In this document: positions 31,240-41,686 of the stretch, one piece after another | Position numbering within the stretch: position 1 is the first letter of the stretch | Layout of the letters: each line of letters begins with the position of its first letter | Source of the DNA: Aminobacter sp. HY435 | Lineage (GTDB): Bacteria > Pseudomonadota > Alphaproteobacteria > Rhizobiales > Rhizobiaceae | Assembly: GCF_027568395.1 (NCBI RefSeq) | Contig: NZ_JANKZL010000004.1 | Coordinates: 310,001-374,000, forward strand | Direction of reading: 5' to 3' | Length of the DNA stretch: 64,000 bases | Made by a program: the position numbers and the translations under genes | The notes under the pieces: model-generated | The model's database searches: none | Told to the model about the DNA's origin: nothing | What the model saw: only the letters and a program-made list of their open reading frames with translations

Positions 31240-32892
31240 TCAATCCCCGACCGGGTTCAGCCCGTTCAGCGGGTTGGCGGTGTCTTCGGCCGCCGACACG
31301 AACTTCAGCAGGTCGGTCATGAAGAACGTGCCCGGCACAGCAGAAGGCAGATTCGGCTTCCAGCCGGGTTGCGACAGATACGAGCCGTCGTCGCCCTGGA
31401 CGATGCCGATGAAGGTTTCGGCAACGATGCGGCCGCCGACCGGGCCGAGCCGCTTGCCGCCTCCGCGCACCGCCGCTTCCTTGAGGATGTAGAACCACAG
31501 CGGCGTTTTCTGGTGGAAGCCGAGCGACTTGGCCACCGCGCCGTCGTTGCCATCGGCGATTTCGTCGGGCGTCAACGCTTCGAAGTCGAGTTTTTCCTGC
31601 ATCAGCTTCGCCACATCCTGGCCCGACGGCAGGCCAAGCTGGACGCCGCGCCTGAGATTGCGGAAGGCGAGGCTGGCGTCCGCCGTGCCTGGGTTAGAAC
31701 CAGGAAGGTTGTGCAACGCTTCGACAAGCGCGGTGTCGAGGCGGCGCGACAGGTTGAATTCGAACTGCGAGCGGTCCGCCGGCGGCTCGAGATCGAAGAA
31801 GCGGCGCCAGTCGATGGCCCAGTTGCTCGGCAGCGAGCCCTTGCCGAAGTCAGGGTGCGGCCCGTTGCCGTTGATGAAGTTGCCCGACAGGTTGGTGAAG
31901 CGAAACAAGGTGCGGAGGTCAGCCCCGGCAGTGCGCGGCTCCCTGTCCCGGAAGATGCGGTTGTGACTATAGCTTTCGCGCACCATGGAGTGGCCGAGCC
32001 GATAGGCGGCGGCGGAAAACTCCCACGGCATGAACGGCTTGGTCTTGAAACGGTAGAAGTCGCGCCCGTCATGCAGGATTTTCGCCACGATGCCGGGCTC
32101 GGTCAGGCGCTCGACCCAGTCGTGCAGCACCATCCACTGATAGTGCCAGCGTACTGTCTTGGCCGCCTGTTCGAACAGTTCCTCGGCCGGCACGGTGCCG
32201 GCGAGGTGGTCGACGACAGCGTTGTGGAACTTCAGGAACGCCAGGTGTATCTGCGCGACGATAAGGTTTTCGTCATTGCGGTGGTCGCCAATCAGCGCCA
32301 CGCCTTGCGCGTTGCGCGGCAGGTCGTTGGGCAGTTGCCGGATTTTCCGGCCGGGGCGGTCGACATTGTCGTCGGATTCCTGCGCGATGCCGATCGACAG
32401 GCTGGGCGTATCGACCATCTGGCCCGAGGCGTTGGCCGCGCGCGCGAACAGGAACCGGTGCGGCCCCGGCCCAGCGCCATAGACGCAGTCGAGGTCGAGC
32501 CCCGGCGTGCGGAAGTTCTTGACCATCTCCGGGTCGTCCATCGCCTTGGCAAGCGGCGTCAGGTCGAGCGTGATGTCGTGGTCGACGAATTGGCCGAGAT
32601 AGGTGAAACCGGCGGGAATCGCGGGGTTGTCGAGCCTGTCGTCCGGTGTCCCCGCCGTCTCCCGCATCGCCATCGCCAGTTCGGCAAGCTTGGCGTCCGG
32701 CGCATCGAGCGCCTGGTTGCGCAACTCGGAGAACATGAAGTCGAAGAAGGCTGCCCCCTGTTGCCCGCCGACCGCGAGCGGAGAAGCGGCGGCTGGCGCT
32801 GCGCGCGCCGCCGCGATCACCGCACCCTCCGCCAGTATCTGACGGCTGACGAAGCCGTGCCTGCGACGTTCCCTGAGATTGTACCCGGCCAT
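31240..32892 (-). CDS. animal-type haem peroxidase family protein
   Basis: The product is 550 aa from the ATG at 32892, which follows GGGAGGGAC. Motifs of the animal haem peroxidase (myeloperoxidase-like) family are present: distal GQFVDHDITLD with H105; a GDHRNDENL motif (R205, E208) as in the conserved GD.R..E helix; HxxxLKFHNAV; and a probable proximal H301 in YRLGHSMVR. No signal peptide is seen, which is unusual for the eukaryotic members but common among bacterial ones. The substrate is unknown; halide oxidation or cross-linking are possibilities. It is followed by no operon partner. Confidence 0.85.
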   Translation of the reverse strand: MAGYNLRERRRHGFVSRQILAEGAVIAAARAAPAAASPLAVGGQQGAAFFDFMFSELRNQALDAPDAKLAELAMAMRETAGTPDDRLDNPAIPAGFTYLGQFVDHDITLDLTPLAKAMDDPEMVKNFRTPGLDLDCVYGAGPGPHRFLFARAANASGQMVDTPSLSIGIAQESDDNVDRPGRKIRQLPNDLPRNAQGVALIGDHRNDENLIVAQIHLAFLKFHNAVVDHLAGTVPAEELFEQAAKTVRWHYQWMVLHDWVERLTEPGIVAKILHDGRDFYRFKTKPFMPWEFSAAAYRLGHSMVRESYSHNRIFRDREPRTAGADLRTLFRFTNLSGNFINGNGPHPDFGKGSLPSNWAIDWRRFFDLEPPADRSQFEFNLSRRLDTALVEALHNLPGSNPGTADASLAFRNLRRGVQLGLPSGQDVAKLMQEKLDFEALTPDEIADGNDGAVAKSLGFHQKTPLWFYILKEAAVRGGGKRLGPVGGRIVAETFIGIVQGDDGSYLSQPGWKPNLPSAVPGTFFMTDLLKFVSAAEDTANPLNGLNPVGD

Positions 32893-32995
32893 GACTGTCC
32901 CTCCCAAACAGATGAAGGAGCAACCGTAGCGCGAATTCCTGGCAACTTCAATTTATAATTGAATAACTGAAAATATATACAACCTGTGACTGCAA

Positions 32996-33475
32996 CTATC
33001 CCCAGTCGACCTCCGTCATGCCGAGACGACGGTAGAGCCGCACCGCGTCGGCATTCCCCACCAGGCTGGTCTTGAGATCGACGTGAACGGCACCGCGCCC
33101 GGCGAATGTAGCGAAGACCTGCCGCATCAAGGCTTCGGCGATGCCCTTGCCGCGAAAATCCGGGTGGACCGCCAGATCCTTGACGAAGGCGCTGGTCCAG
33201 CTCAAGGCAGCGCCAGCCAGGCGACCATCGCCGGCAAAAACCAGGAAACACAGCCCGGGATCGAACTTGCTGTCTCCGGCAAGGCGCGGCCACCAGTCTT
33301 CGAACGGCCCGTTCATGCCGTCGTCGAAGACAAGCTCGAGGAGCGCATGCAGCGCCGGTGCGTCGGAAGGCTCGAACGTCCGCATGGCGAAACCGTCGGG
33401 CCATTGCGGCGCTTTCGGTTCGCCCGTCAAAATCTTGCGCAGGCGGACGTCATGTTCCCCCTGCGGCGACGGCAT
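32996..33475 (-). CDS. GNAT-family N-acetyltransferase
   Basis: The product is 159 aa. The acetyl-CoA motif A is VKDLAVHPDFRGKGIAEALM (R/Q-x-x-G-x-G/A), and a final RLYRRLGMTEVDW matches GNAT motif B. The N-terminal about 25 residues are not conserved-looking. Its start lies 9 bp after the stop of the lytic transglycosylase gene, so the two are co-transcribed. The acceptor is unknown. Confidence 0.8.
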   Translation of the reverse strand: MPSPQGEHDVRLRKILTGEPKAPQWPDGFAMRTFEPSDAPALHALLELVFDDGMNGPFEDWWPRLAGDSKFDPGLCFLVFAGDGRLAGAALSWTSAFVKDLAVHPDFRGKGIAEALMRQVFATFAGRGAVHVDLKTSLVGNADAVRLYRRLGMTEVDWG

Positions 33476-33484
33476 CGGCGACGG

Positions 33485-34546
33485 CTAGCCGCGGTGGCGG
33501 ACGCGGTCGCGTCCGAGCCCGGTCTCGTCGAGCAGGCCCTTGCGCTTGGCGTGGTAATAATAGCCGCTCTGGTAGAGTTTGTCGGCCTGGTCTTCGTCGC
33601 CCTCGGAAACCAGCCAGGCGCCGCGCAGGTATTTGACGGCGAACTTGAGGTTGGTCTCGGCGTCGAAGAGGCCGTTGGCAGGGCCGTCATAGCCCATGCC
33701 GCGTGCGGTTGCGTGCTTGATCTGCATCAGGCCCCAGTGGCCCCTGTTGTAGGCCATCGGGTTGAAGGTGCTTTCGCGATTGACCACACGGCGCACCAGC
33801 TTCTCCGGCACTTCATAAAGCGCCGCGTATTTGGAGATCAGTTCGTCGATCTTGCCGCGCGAGGCACGTGCCGGACTGTCGGGCGCGGCATAGGAGGAAG
33901 TGGCAAAGCTTTCAGGCGCGACATTGCCGAGCGACGCGACCTGGTAGCTTGCCGGCACCGGCGCCTTGGCCGGCAAGGCGTAGTCGGCAATGGTCGGCGC
34001 CGATGGAAACTCGCCGACAAGCTTCGGCGCACCGGCGACCAGAACAATCTCTCCGCCGGCCATGGGCGCGTCTTCGGGCTTCGAATCAGCTGCCTTGGCG
34101 ACGGCTGGTGCGGCCGCTGCAGTGGCGGCCGTCGCGGCATCCGCAGCAGCTACCATCTTCGCCGCAGGCGCCCCATCGGTGGCCGGCGTCGCCGGCAAGG
34201 CTGCGGTTGCGGCGTTTGAACCTGCCGTCGGCATTGCCGCAGCGAGCGCAACGCCCGCCTGTGAATTGTCCGCCGGCGCAAAGGACGTGGGCAGCACGGC
34301 CACCGTTTCCGGCAGCGCCAATTCGGCTTCGGCCACGGCCATCTCGGAATTGGATTGTGTCGCGACAGCCGCCTGGCTGGCATCTCCCGGGGCAGAAGCC
34401 TGGCTGGCCCCCGCGCTGAGCGCGACGTCCGCGCCGGTCGAAAGATCTGTGCTGAGCGCGGCCGTGTTTGTCTGGCAGCCCGAAAGCAGGGCCACGCCGA
34501 TAGCCGCAGTGATCAGCAGATGGGTCTTGTGTGCCGGCAAATTCAC
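33485..34546 (-). CDS. lytic transglycosylase-domain lipoprotein
   Basis: The product is 353 aa. The lipobox LLSGC (Cys 24) ends the signal sequence. A long Ala/Thr/Ser-rich linker (about 25-210) precedes an SLT domain (about 240-345) with the catalytic Glu in VVNRESTFNP and GLMQIKHATARGMGY. It should cleave peptidoglycan glycan strands from the outer membrane. It uses a GTG start at 34546 with a poor ribosome binding site. The GNAT gene follows after 9 bp. Confidence 0.85.
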   Translation of the reverse strand: MNLPAHKTHLLITAAIGVALLSGCQTNTAALSTDLSTGADVALSAGASQASAPGDASQAAVATQSNSEMAVAEAELALPETVAVLPTSFAPADNSQAGVALAAAMPTAGSNAATAALPATPATDGAPAAKMVAAADAATAATAAAAPAVAKAADSKPEDAPMAGGEIVLVAGAPKLVGEFPSAPTIADYALPAKAPVPASYQVASLGNVAPESFATSSYAAPDSPARASRGKIDELISKYAALYEVPEKLVRRVVNRESTFNPMAYNRGHWGLMQIKHATARGMGYDGPANGLFDAETNLKFAVKYLRGAWLVSEGDEDQADKLYQSGYYYHAKRKGLLDETGLGRDRVRHRG

Positions 34547-34708
34547 GCTCTGTATGATGTTTTTCGTCCCGCCCGTACCTCCTTACAACATGCACCCCGC
34601 TCCGGGCAATCCACAGAACAATGTGCTTTTCGGGTGGCGGCAAGCCGGCAAACATGCGAAAATGTTCATGATATGTGCCAAAAACATCCATCAAGGCGGA
34701 TGAAATCG

Positions 34709-35302
34709 ATGGTCATCGAAAGTGGAGTTTCGTTCCCTCGCCCCGGTCACGCAGTGTTCGGCACAGCCCTGGGCTACATGGCGCTCGCCTGGAGCGGCCG
34801 CGGACTGACCCGCGTCTGCCTGCCCGAAAAAACCCAGGCTGCGGCCGAGCGCCGCCTGCTGCGGCTCGCCGGAGAGCCCGATGCAGAGAGGGCCGGCGCC
34901 GCCGACGCGCCGGACTGGATTGCAACGCTGATCGGCGACATCAGAAGATATGCCGAAGGTGTGGACGTCGATTTTTCATCCGTTCCGGTTGACCTCGCCG
35001 GCGTCGACCGGTTTCGGCTCGACATCTATGCCGCAGCACGGCGCCTCGGCTATGGCGAGACGACGACCTATGGCGGGCTTGCCGAAAGCTCGGGCCACAA
35101 GGGCATGTTCCGCGAAACAGGCGCCGCACTGGGCGCCAACCCTGTTCCGCTCGTTGTCCCGTGCCATCGCATTCTTGCCGCCGGCGGCAAGATCGGCGGC
35201 TTTTCGGCAACCGGCGGTTCCGCAACGAAGGAGAAGATGCTCGAACTGGAGGGCGTCCGCAGGGGCCCGCCGCCGGACCAGCAGGCCTCGTTCGGGTTCT
35301 GA
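34709..35302 (+). CDS. ogt: methylated-DNA--[protein]-cysteine S-methyltransferase
   Basis: The product is 197 aa. The active site VPCHRILAAGGKIGGFS is complete with the acceptor Cys at 152, and the upstream YGETTTYGGLAESSG helix fits the DNA-binding domain. It repairs O6-alkylguanine by irreversible methyl transfer. The ATG at 34709 is preferred over 34700 because AAGGCGG is correctly spaced for it. No Ada-type regulatory domain is present. Confidence 0.9.
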   Translation: MVIESGVSFPRPGHAVFGTALGYMALAWSGRGLTRVCLPEKTQAAAERRLLRLAGEPDAERAGAADAPDWIATLIGDIRRYAEGVDVDFSSVPVDLAGVDRFRLDIYAAARRLGYGETTTYGGLAESSGHKGMFRETGAALGANPVPLVVPCHRILAAGGKIGGFSATGGSATKEKMLELEGVRRGPPPDQQASFGF

Positions 35303-35349
35303 CCTTCGCACAGACGTCAGACGTGGATCGGGCGCCGTCAGCCCCCTAT

Positions 35350-35673
35350 TCAGTCCCCTATTGGGAAGAGTCTGCGCTTGAAGGTGCGCTCGCGCTGCCT
35401 GCAGTTGTAGACCGGGCAGGATTTGGCATCCGCAGTCGGCACGTAGGCGCGCCGCGCCTCCTGCCCCACTGGGCAGAATTGATCGTTGCGCACATAGCGG
35501 TCGTAGCGCTGGACGCCCGATGTCGGCGAAATCCATCGCAGGATGGCCGCGCCCTGACTGCGAACAATGTCCTGGGTGCGCGCGCAGCTCATGTTGGTGG
35601 TCGTATACCGAGAAACGGCCTGCGCCTCCGCCGCCACCAGCGTCAGACACACAGCCAGCAGGATGGTTTTCAT
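35350..35673 (-). CDS. small exported protein, unknown
   Basis: The product is 107 aa. A signal peptide (MKTILLAVCLTLVAAEAQA) is followed by a mature domain with four Cys (MSCARTQDIVRSQG, QFCPVGQ, SCPVYNC) that could form disulfides. The ATG at 35673 has GGAG six bases upstream; an in-frame ATG at 35679 is less favoured. It is convergent with ogt. No characterised family is recognised. Confidence 0.65.
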   Translation of the reverse strand: MKTILLAVCLTLVAAEAQAVSRYTTTNMSCARTQDIVRSQGAAILRWISPTSGVQRYDRYVRNDQFCPVGQEARRAYVPTADAKSCPVYNCRQRERTFKRRLFPIGD

Positions 35674-35957
35674 CGTCATCTCCAACACTCGACGCCACGC
35701 GCCAGCGCGACCCAACATAACACGTTGCGCCAGCCAAGGTTGCACGCCAAATGACCGGCGGCACGCCCGCGCCAATATTTGCAGGGATTGCATTCGACGC
35801 CAATTGCCGTTATATCCGCGTCGTTGATATTTCGGCCGACAGATCCGTGCCCCGCGACACTCTCGCGTTTGCAGACGTCTATCTCCAAAATTTCGATGCA
35901 ACAGATCCGGCCTATCAGCTTGATCAAGACCAACTGCAAACGACAAGGATTATCGCA

Positions 35958-36167
35958 ATGGCAACTGGCACCGTTAAGTGGTTCAACGCAACCAAGGGCT
36001 TCGGCTTCATTCAGCCCGACGCAGGCGGCGCGGACGTTTTCGTCCACATCTCCGCTGTTGAGCGTTCGGGCCTCGGCTCGCTGGCCGATGGCCAGAAGAT
36101 CAGCTTCGAAATCGAACAGGACCGTCGCACGGGCCGTTCGTCGGCTGGCGCCCTCAAGGCAGTTTGA
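35958..36167 (+). CDS. cspA: cold-shock domain protein (CspA family)
   Basis: The product is 69 aa, a single cold-shock domain. RNP1 (KGFGFIQ) and RNP2 (VFVHIS) are intact. It binds single-stranded nucleic acid as an RNA chaperone. A long untranslated region (35727-35957) lies upstream, which fits cold-responsive folding control in this family, but I could not identify a specific thermosensor. It is transcribed alone and ends at the terminator at 36326. Confidence 0.9.
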   Translation: MATGTVKWFNATKGFGFIQPDAGGADVFVHISAVERSGLGSLADGQKISFEIEQDRRTGRSSAGALKAV

Positions 36168-36325
36168 TTTTAAGGCGCGCGGGGGCGAAAGCTCCAATCG
36201 CGTTGCAAGTCACGGATGTACTGGCGGCCGCGCGACGAGCGCGCCGGAATTCGGGACCTGAAGGACGATGCGGCAGATTGCCGTGAGCCAAGGTCCGGGA
36301 ATCCAGGATCAACTGCTGACAGCGG

Positions 36326-36355
36326 AAGGCGGGGTTTGACCCCGCCTTTTTCTTT
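36326..36355 (+). terminator. intrinsic terminator downstream of cspA
   Basis: AAGGCGGGG pairs with CCCCGCCTT across 5 nt and is followed by TTTTTCTTTT. It lies about 160 nt after the cspA stop; the DNA between shows no gene. Confidence 0.85.
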
Positions 36356-36448
36356 TCCAGGCCCGCGAGATCCCTGGGTGCCGAAGGATCAGCCCCGACA
36401 GGCCCCCACGCACCGGCGCTGCACCGCAAGATCTATCAAAAGTGGATT

Positions 36449-37060
36449 TCAGGGCAGCCAGTCGATCGGCACGAAGCCCGGCGCGGCCTTTACCCGGCCA
36501 AGCCATGCCGCAATCCCGGGAAACCGGCCGAGGGCATAACCGCCCGCGGGCGCGTCATGCGTGTAGGCATAGAGCGCGATGTCGGCGACGCTGATCGCAT
36601 CTCCTGCAAGAAACGGCGTCTTCGTCAGTTGCGCTTCCATGACGCCCAGTGCCTTGTTGCCGCTTTCAAGCAGCGACGCCATGCGCTCGGGCGTGGCTTG
36701 GGCTGCCCGTTCGGGATAGATCCTCAGCGCCCGCCGAACGGCGATGTAGGGTTCGTGGCTGTACTGTTCGAAGAACAGCCATTGATAGGCCAACGCCCTG
36801 TCGTAGGCGTCGGCAGGCAACAGCGAGGTCCCTTCCGCCAGATGCAGCTGGATCGCGTTCGATTCGGCCAGGAAGCGCCCGTCCTCGAGCTCCAGCAGCG
36901 GAACCTTGCCATTGGCATTCTTGGCGAGGAATGCCGGCGAGCGCGTGGTTCCATCCCGCGAGCTGGTTTCCACATGCTTGAACGGCTTGTCGAGCAAGGC
37001 CATCAGCAGACGCGGCTTGTAGCAATTGCCGCTGTCGCTCATTCCATAGATCGTAACCAT
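36449..37060 (-). CDS. glutathione S-transferase family protein
   Basis: The product is 203 aa. The N-terminal thioredoxin-fold half carries ANGKVPLLELEDGRFLAESNAI (the conserved cis-Pro and ES motif), and the C-terminal half is helical with FLAGDAISVADIALYAY. The ATG at 37060 is used because AAGGGTG is well spaced; a GTG at 37069 is also in frame. The substrate is unknown. Confidence 0.88.
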   Translation of the reverse strand: MVTIYGMSDSGNCYKPRLLMALLDKPFKHVETSSRDGTTRSPAFLAKNANGKVPLLELEDGRFLAESNAIQLHLAEGTSLLPADAYDRALAYQWLFFEQYSHEPYIAVRRALRIYPERAAQATPERMASLLESGNKALGVMEAQLTKTPFLAGDAISVADIALYAYTHDAPAGGYALGRFPGIAAWLGRVKAAPGFVPIDWLP

Positions 37061-37168
37061 CGCGCTCACCCTTGTTTGGCGCGATTATCGATGCCGCCTG
37101 CCGGCGATCCAACGAATTCTTCTCGATCGAACGATCAGCTTTTGGAATGTTTCCGGCTTGCTACCGCC

Positions 37169-38002
37169 TTATCCGAAAAGCGGAATGACGATGCACTCGC
37201 CGCGCCGGTACTGCGATGTCTCGCGCGTACCTTCCTCGAACACGCTGCCGACCGGCTTCGCCGTCTCGAGAAGATCGCCCACCAGCAGGTCGACGCCGGC
37301 GCCAAGCGCGATTTCAAGACGGTCCTCGCTGTCGATGCCTTCGACCAGCACCTGCGCCCCTTGCGCCTTGAGGTCCGATATCACCGGCTTCAGCAAGCGG
37401 CCGGTCGCGGCATCGGCGCAGAATCGCTCGAATGACGCGCGGTCCAGTCTGACGATATCGGCGCCGACACGGCCCACGGCATCGACATCCGGTTGTCCGG
37501 CTCCATGGTGGCCGAGGGCGATGCGCAAGCCGAGCTGGCGCAGCGCGGCGACCAGCGCTTCGTCGGCGCCGCCGATCTCGCAGATCAACCGCGCGGCAGG
37601 GAAACCTTCGCCACCAAGACGCTGTGCCATGAAGCTCAGGTCAGCCAGGTCGCTTGCGTTTTCATCGCGACGAAACAGCAGGGCGACGTCGTCAACACCG
37701 ATGTTGTGCGCATTGGCGAGCGGCAGGACTTCACACATCCGACCAACGATGGCGCGGTCCTCGGCACTCACTTCGGCCAGAAATTCGGACATCGCAACGG
37801 CGCTACCCTTGCGATAGGCCACGACATGCGCGTCCACGGCAACCGGCGTCAGACGCCCATCCTGATGGCCAAAAACCGGCTGGATGGCGCAGCGCAGGCG
37901 GAAATCACCATAAATGCCGAATTCCAGGCCAACCTCGTCGGCGACAATCGTTGCGGCCAAATCCGCAGGCAACGCACCGAACCCGAAAAACTCATCACTC
38001 AT
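37169..38002 (-). CDS. degenerate EAL-domain protein
   Basis: The product is 277 aa. It aligns by eye with the EAL domain of the preceding gene but has lost key residues: the ExLxR position reads DAHVVAY and the DDFG motif reads GHHGAG; the last Glu (VEGIDS) remains. It cannot be a normal c-di-GMP phosphodiesterase and may bind c-di-GMP or act as a partner protein. Its ATG overlaps the TGA of the upstream EAL gene (ATGA, 37999-38002), so it is translationally coupled. No GGDEF or sensor domain is present. Confidence 0.75.
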   Translation of the reverse strand: MSDEFFGFGALPADLAATIVADEVGLEFGIYGDFRLRCAIQPVFGHQDGRLTPVAVDAHVVAYRKGSAVAMSEFLAEVSAEDRAIVGRMCEVLPLANAHNIGVDDVALLFRRDENASDLADLSFMAQRLGGEGFPAARLICEIGGADEALVAALRQLGLRIALGHHGAGQPDVDAVGRVGADIVRLDRASFERFCADAATGRLLKPVISDLKAQGAQVLVEGIDSEDRLEIALGAGVDLLVGDLLETAKPVGSVFEEGTRETSQYRRGECIVIPLFG

Positions 38003-38904
38003 GGAAATGTCCTTTTGCCGAAGCTTCGGCTCAATTTCTGTGCGCGAACTGCTGGCAACTCTGCCGCCCCATTCGCAATGTTCAGGTTGGGCCGAACCGC
38101 CGGCTCCGCGATGGCTGGTTCGAACAGGTCGAAATTGGCGGGAACGATCTCCGGCAGCGCCAGCGCGAAACCCTGCACCATCGACGCGCCGGAACGCTCC
38201 GCAAGCTGCAGCTGCCAGCTTTCCTCGAGGCCTTCGAAGACGGTGCGAATGCCCTTCTCTTCGAACTTCGCCACCATTTCCTTGAGCAGGGCGAAACCCG
38301 CGCCCGATTCCATCAGCCTGCTGATCCAGTGCGCGTCGAACTTGACGATGTCCGGCTTGATGTCACGGATGCGCTTGATGTCGGACTCATCCGACCCGAA
38401 ATCGTCCACTGCGATGCGAAGGCCGCTGGCCTTGAGAACGCCAACGAATTCAAACAGCGCTGTCTCCGATGGCGGCTTCTTTTCGGTGATCTCGCAGACG
38501 ATCCGGCGCGGATCGATTCCCGTCTCGGCGAGCACCTGTCGCATGTCGCGCAGCGCGTGCTCGGAAACCGAGCGGTCGATGAACACGGACGGATCGAAAT
38601 TGATGAAGATCGAGGCCTGCCTGGGCAGGAATGCCGCCGCGTTGAGCAAATGAAGCGTTCGCGTCAGTGTCTCGACCTGCAGCCGCTCGGCTGCATCGAT
38701 GGCCGCGAAGAAGACGCCGGGCGGCACTGCGTCCGCGCCTCTGAACGGCCTGATCAGACCTTCGAAAGCAGAAGGATAAAGTCTACCCGCCTCAAATGAG
38801 AATATCGGCTGAAAAGCGCTGCGCAGGGCATGAATACCCCAGACGCCGGACGCAGATCCGTCGTCGTGCCGGATAATATGGGCGAGCCCGATGCTCTTCG
38901 ACAC
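37999..38904 (-). CDS. EAL-domain cyclic-di-GMP phosphodiesterase
   Basis: The product is 301 aa with a GTG start at 38904 (AGGACGG upstream). A single EAL domain covers almost the whole protein. Expected residues are present: E48, L50 and R52 (EGLIR), N102 (INFDPS), E138 (CEIT), D167 and D168 (DDFG), K188 (VKFD), E224 (FEGLE) and Q244 (VQG). It is therefore probably active in hydrolysing c-di-GMP. No GGDEF, PAS or membrane segment is seen, so it is likely cytoplasmic. The degenerate EAL gene overlaps its stop. Confidence 0.85.
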   Translation of the reverse strand: MSKSIGLAHIIRHDDGSASGVWGIHALRSAFQPIFSFEAGRLYPSAFEGLIRPFRGADAVPPGVFFAAIDAAERLQVETLTRTLHLLNAAAFLPRQASIFINFDPSVFIDRSVSEHALRDMRQVLAETGIDPRRIVCEITEKKPPSETALFEFVGVLKASGLRIAVDDFGSDESDIKRIRDIKPDIVKFDAHWISRLMESGAGFALLKEMVAKFEEKGIRTVFEGLEESWQLQLAERSGASMVQGFALALPEIVPANFDLFEPAIAEPAVRPNLNIANGAAELPAVRAQKLSRSFGKRTFP

Positions 38905-40459
<1,555 letters not shown>

Positions 40460-40485
40460 GTCGACAAGAACGCTGATTTTCGAAG

Positions 40486-40509
40486 AACCCGGCTCCTGCC
40501 GGGTTTTTC
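40486..40509 (+). terminator. intrinsic terminator of aatA
   Basis: AACCCGGC pairs with GCCGGGTT across TCCT and is followed by TTTC. Confidence 0.9.
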
Positions 40510-40717
40510 TTTGCCGGGACATGAATGCGCGCACTCAAACTGGCGCAGGGCTCCGCGATTCATCGATTCTCATACGCTGTTATACATTTGCATATTGCCG
40601 CGTCGGGGCGAATGCTGTTTACTCTGATTCATACTATTTCCGCCTGTGAGGGCGGACTGGCGCAGAGGCATTCAGAGGCCGGAATTGTATCAGCGGACGC
40701 AGCATCAGCAGGCGCAA

Positions 40718-40737
40718 AGGAGCACTCCGGTGCTCCT
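40718..40737 (+). promoter_or_regulatory. perfect hairpin covering ribosome binding site and start codon
   Basis: AGGAGCAC (40718-40725) pairs with GTGCTCCT (40730-40737) across TCCG. The AGGAG is the Shine-Dalgarno and the GTG at 40730 is the start of the small gene that follows. In the folded RNA both would be hidden. Confidence 0.6.
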
Positions 40738-41062
40738 GCGCGTTATGTTTTTGCTATTGTCGTTTTTTGCTGTCCTGAGCGCCTCGGTTGCATCGGCCCA
40801 TACTGCTCACGCCAGCAACCACGAGCTACGGGCCTCGGACAGCGCCGGCCCGGCTGACGAGCAACAGACCCTGTTTCTTGGCGACGAGACCCTTGCTCTC
40901 GCCGAATGCAGTGGTGACGGCTTTGACGAAAGCTCCGCACCGGAGGCCGCCTATGGCTATCTGGCCTCGAGCATTGGCAAGTCGACCCTTCCCGCCTTTC
41001 CGCTGTTCGATTTCCTGCGCGTCCGAACGTGCGCGCCACGCGCGCCGCCGGCAGTGTCCTGA
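40730..41062 (+). CDS. small exported or membrane-anchored protein, unknown
   Basis: The product is 110 aa from GTG at 40730, chosen for AAAGGAG seven bases upstream; an internal ATG at 40745 would start at MFLLLSFFAVLSASVASAH, a signal-peptide-like segment. The rest is Ser/Ala-rich with two Cys (AECSGDG and RTCAP). No family is recognised. The gene is preceded by the hairpin at 40718-40737 and followed by the RHH-like gene. Confidence 0.5.
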   Translation: MLLRVMFLLLSFFAVLSASVASAHTAHASNHELRASDSAGPADEQQTLFLGDETLALAECSGDGFDESSAPEAAYGYLASSIGKSTLPAFPLFDFLRVRTCAPRAPPAVS

Positions 41063-41184
41063 CGGCGCAAAGCGCCCCATCTGCGCCGCCCGATCGCTCG
41101 CGTCTCGCGTCAACTTCCAAATCCTGGCCCGAGCCGGTCGCCACCAGCGGGACCCGTCGTCCCGAAGCAATTCCAGGAAACATC

Positions 41185-41355
41185 ATGTCCAAGACCCATC
41201 CACTCGGATTCCGTATCGAACGCGACCTCAAGGAAGCACTCGTCAAGGCAGCCAAGGACGATCACCGTTCCGTGTCGTCGATGGTCGAGATCATCATCGC
41301 GCGCTGGCTGCGTGACCGCGGCTATCTGGTCGAAAAGGAAGAGCGGGCCGCCTGA
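41185..41355 (+). CDS. small RHH-like (CopG/Arc-type) protein
   Basis: The product is 56 aa: MSKTHPLGFRIERDLKEALVKAAKDD, then a strand and two helices (SVSSMVEIIIARWLRDRGY), fitting a ribbon-helix-helix DNA-binding fold. CAGGAAAC precedes the ATG. It lies 122 bp after the small exported-protein gene, possibly in the same transcript. No toxin partner is seen beside it. Confidence 0.6.
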   Translation: MSKTHPLGFRIERDLKEALVKAAKDDHRSVSSMVEIIIARWLRDRGYLVEKEERAA

Positions 41356-41686
41356 GCCCAGCCGCTTCCGTCAGTCCACCCGGCGGCGCAAGTCGTGTCG
41401 CCGGGTAGTATGCGCCAACAATTTTCCGCCTCCCCGTGCATTCGGCAAAGTTCATCGAAGCAAGGTCCAGGCTGGCCCGGCATGCGAAGTGCATCGTGTT
41501 TTGCGACGCAGCATCAATAACTTCGAACACTTCGCGGATGCTTCTACGACCAAAGTCATAATCCCAAAGCAGCGATGGATAACGTCCGCCTCCCGGCGTT
41601 ATCAATCCACCGTCGTTAGGTTCGGCGGATACCTGCCGAGATTCGTCTCCAGGCCCGTTACCGCCGACACTCTGGGAGGAGATATT
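41356..41686. other. gap before the MHS transporter
   Basis: No gene is seen. An 8-bp stem (ACCCGGCG and its complement, 41378-41406) lies 23 bp after the RHH gene and may end its transcript; no U-run follows. The rest should hold the transporter promoter; I cannot place it. Confidence 0.4.

Noticed and set aside
41185-41355. Possible antitoxin of a toxin-antitoxin pair
   Set aside because: The RHH-like protein has no toxin-sized partner beside it; the upstream gene has a signal peptide instead.
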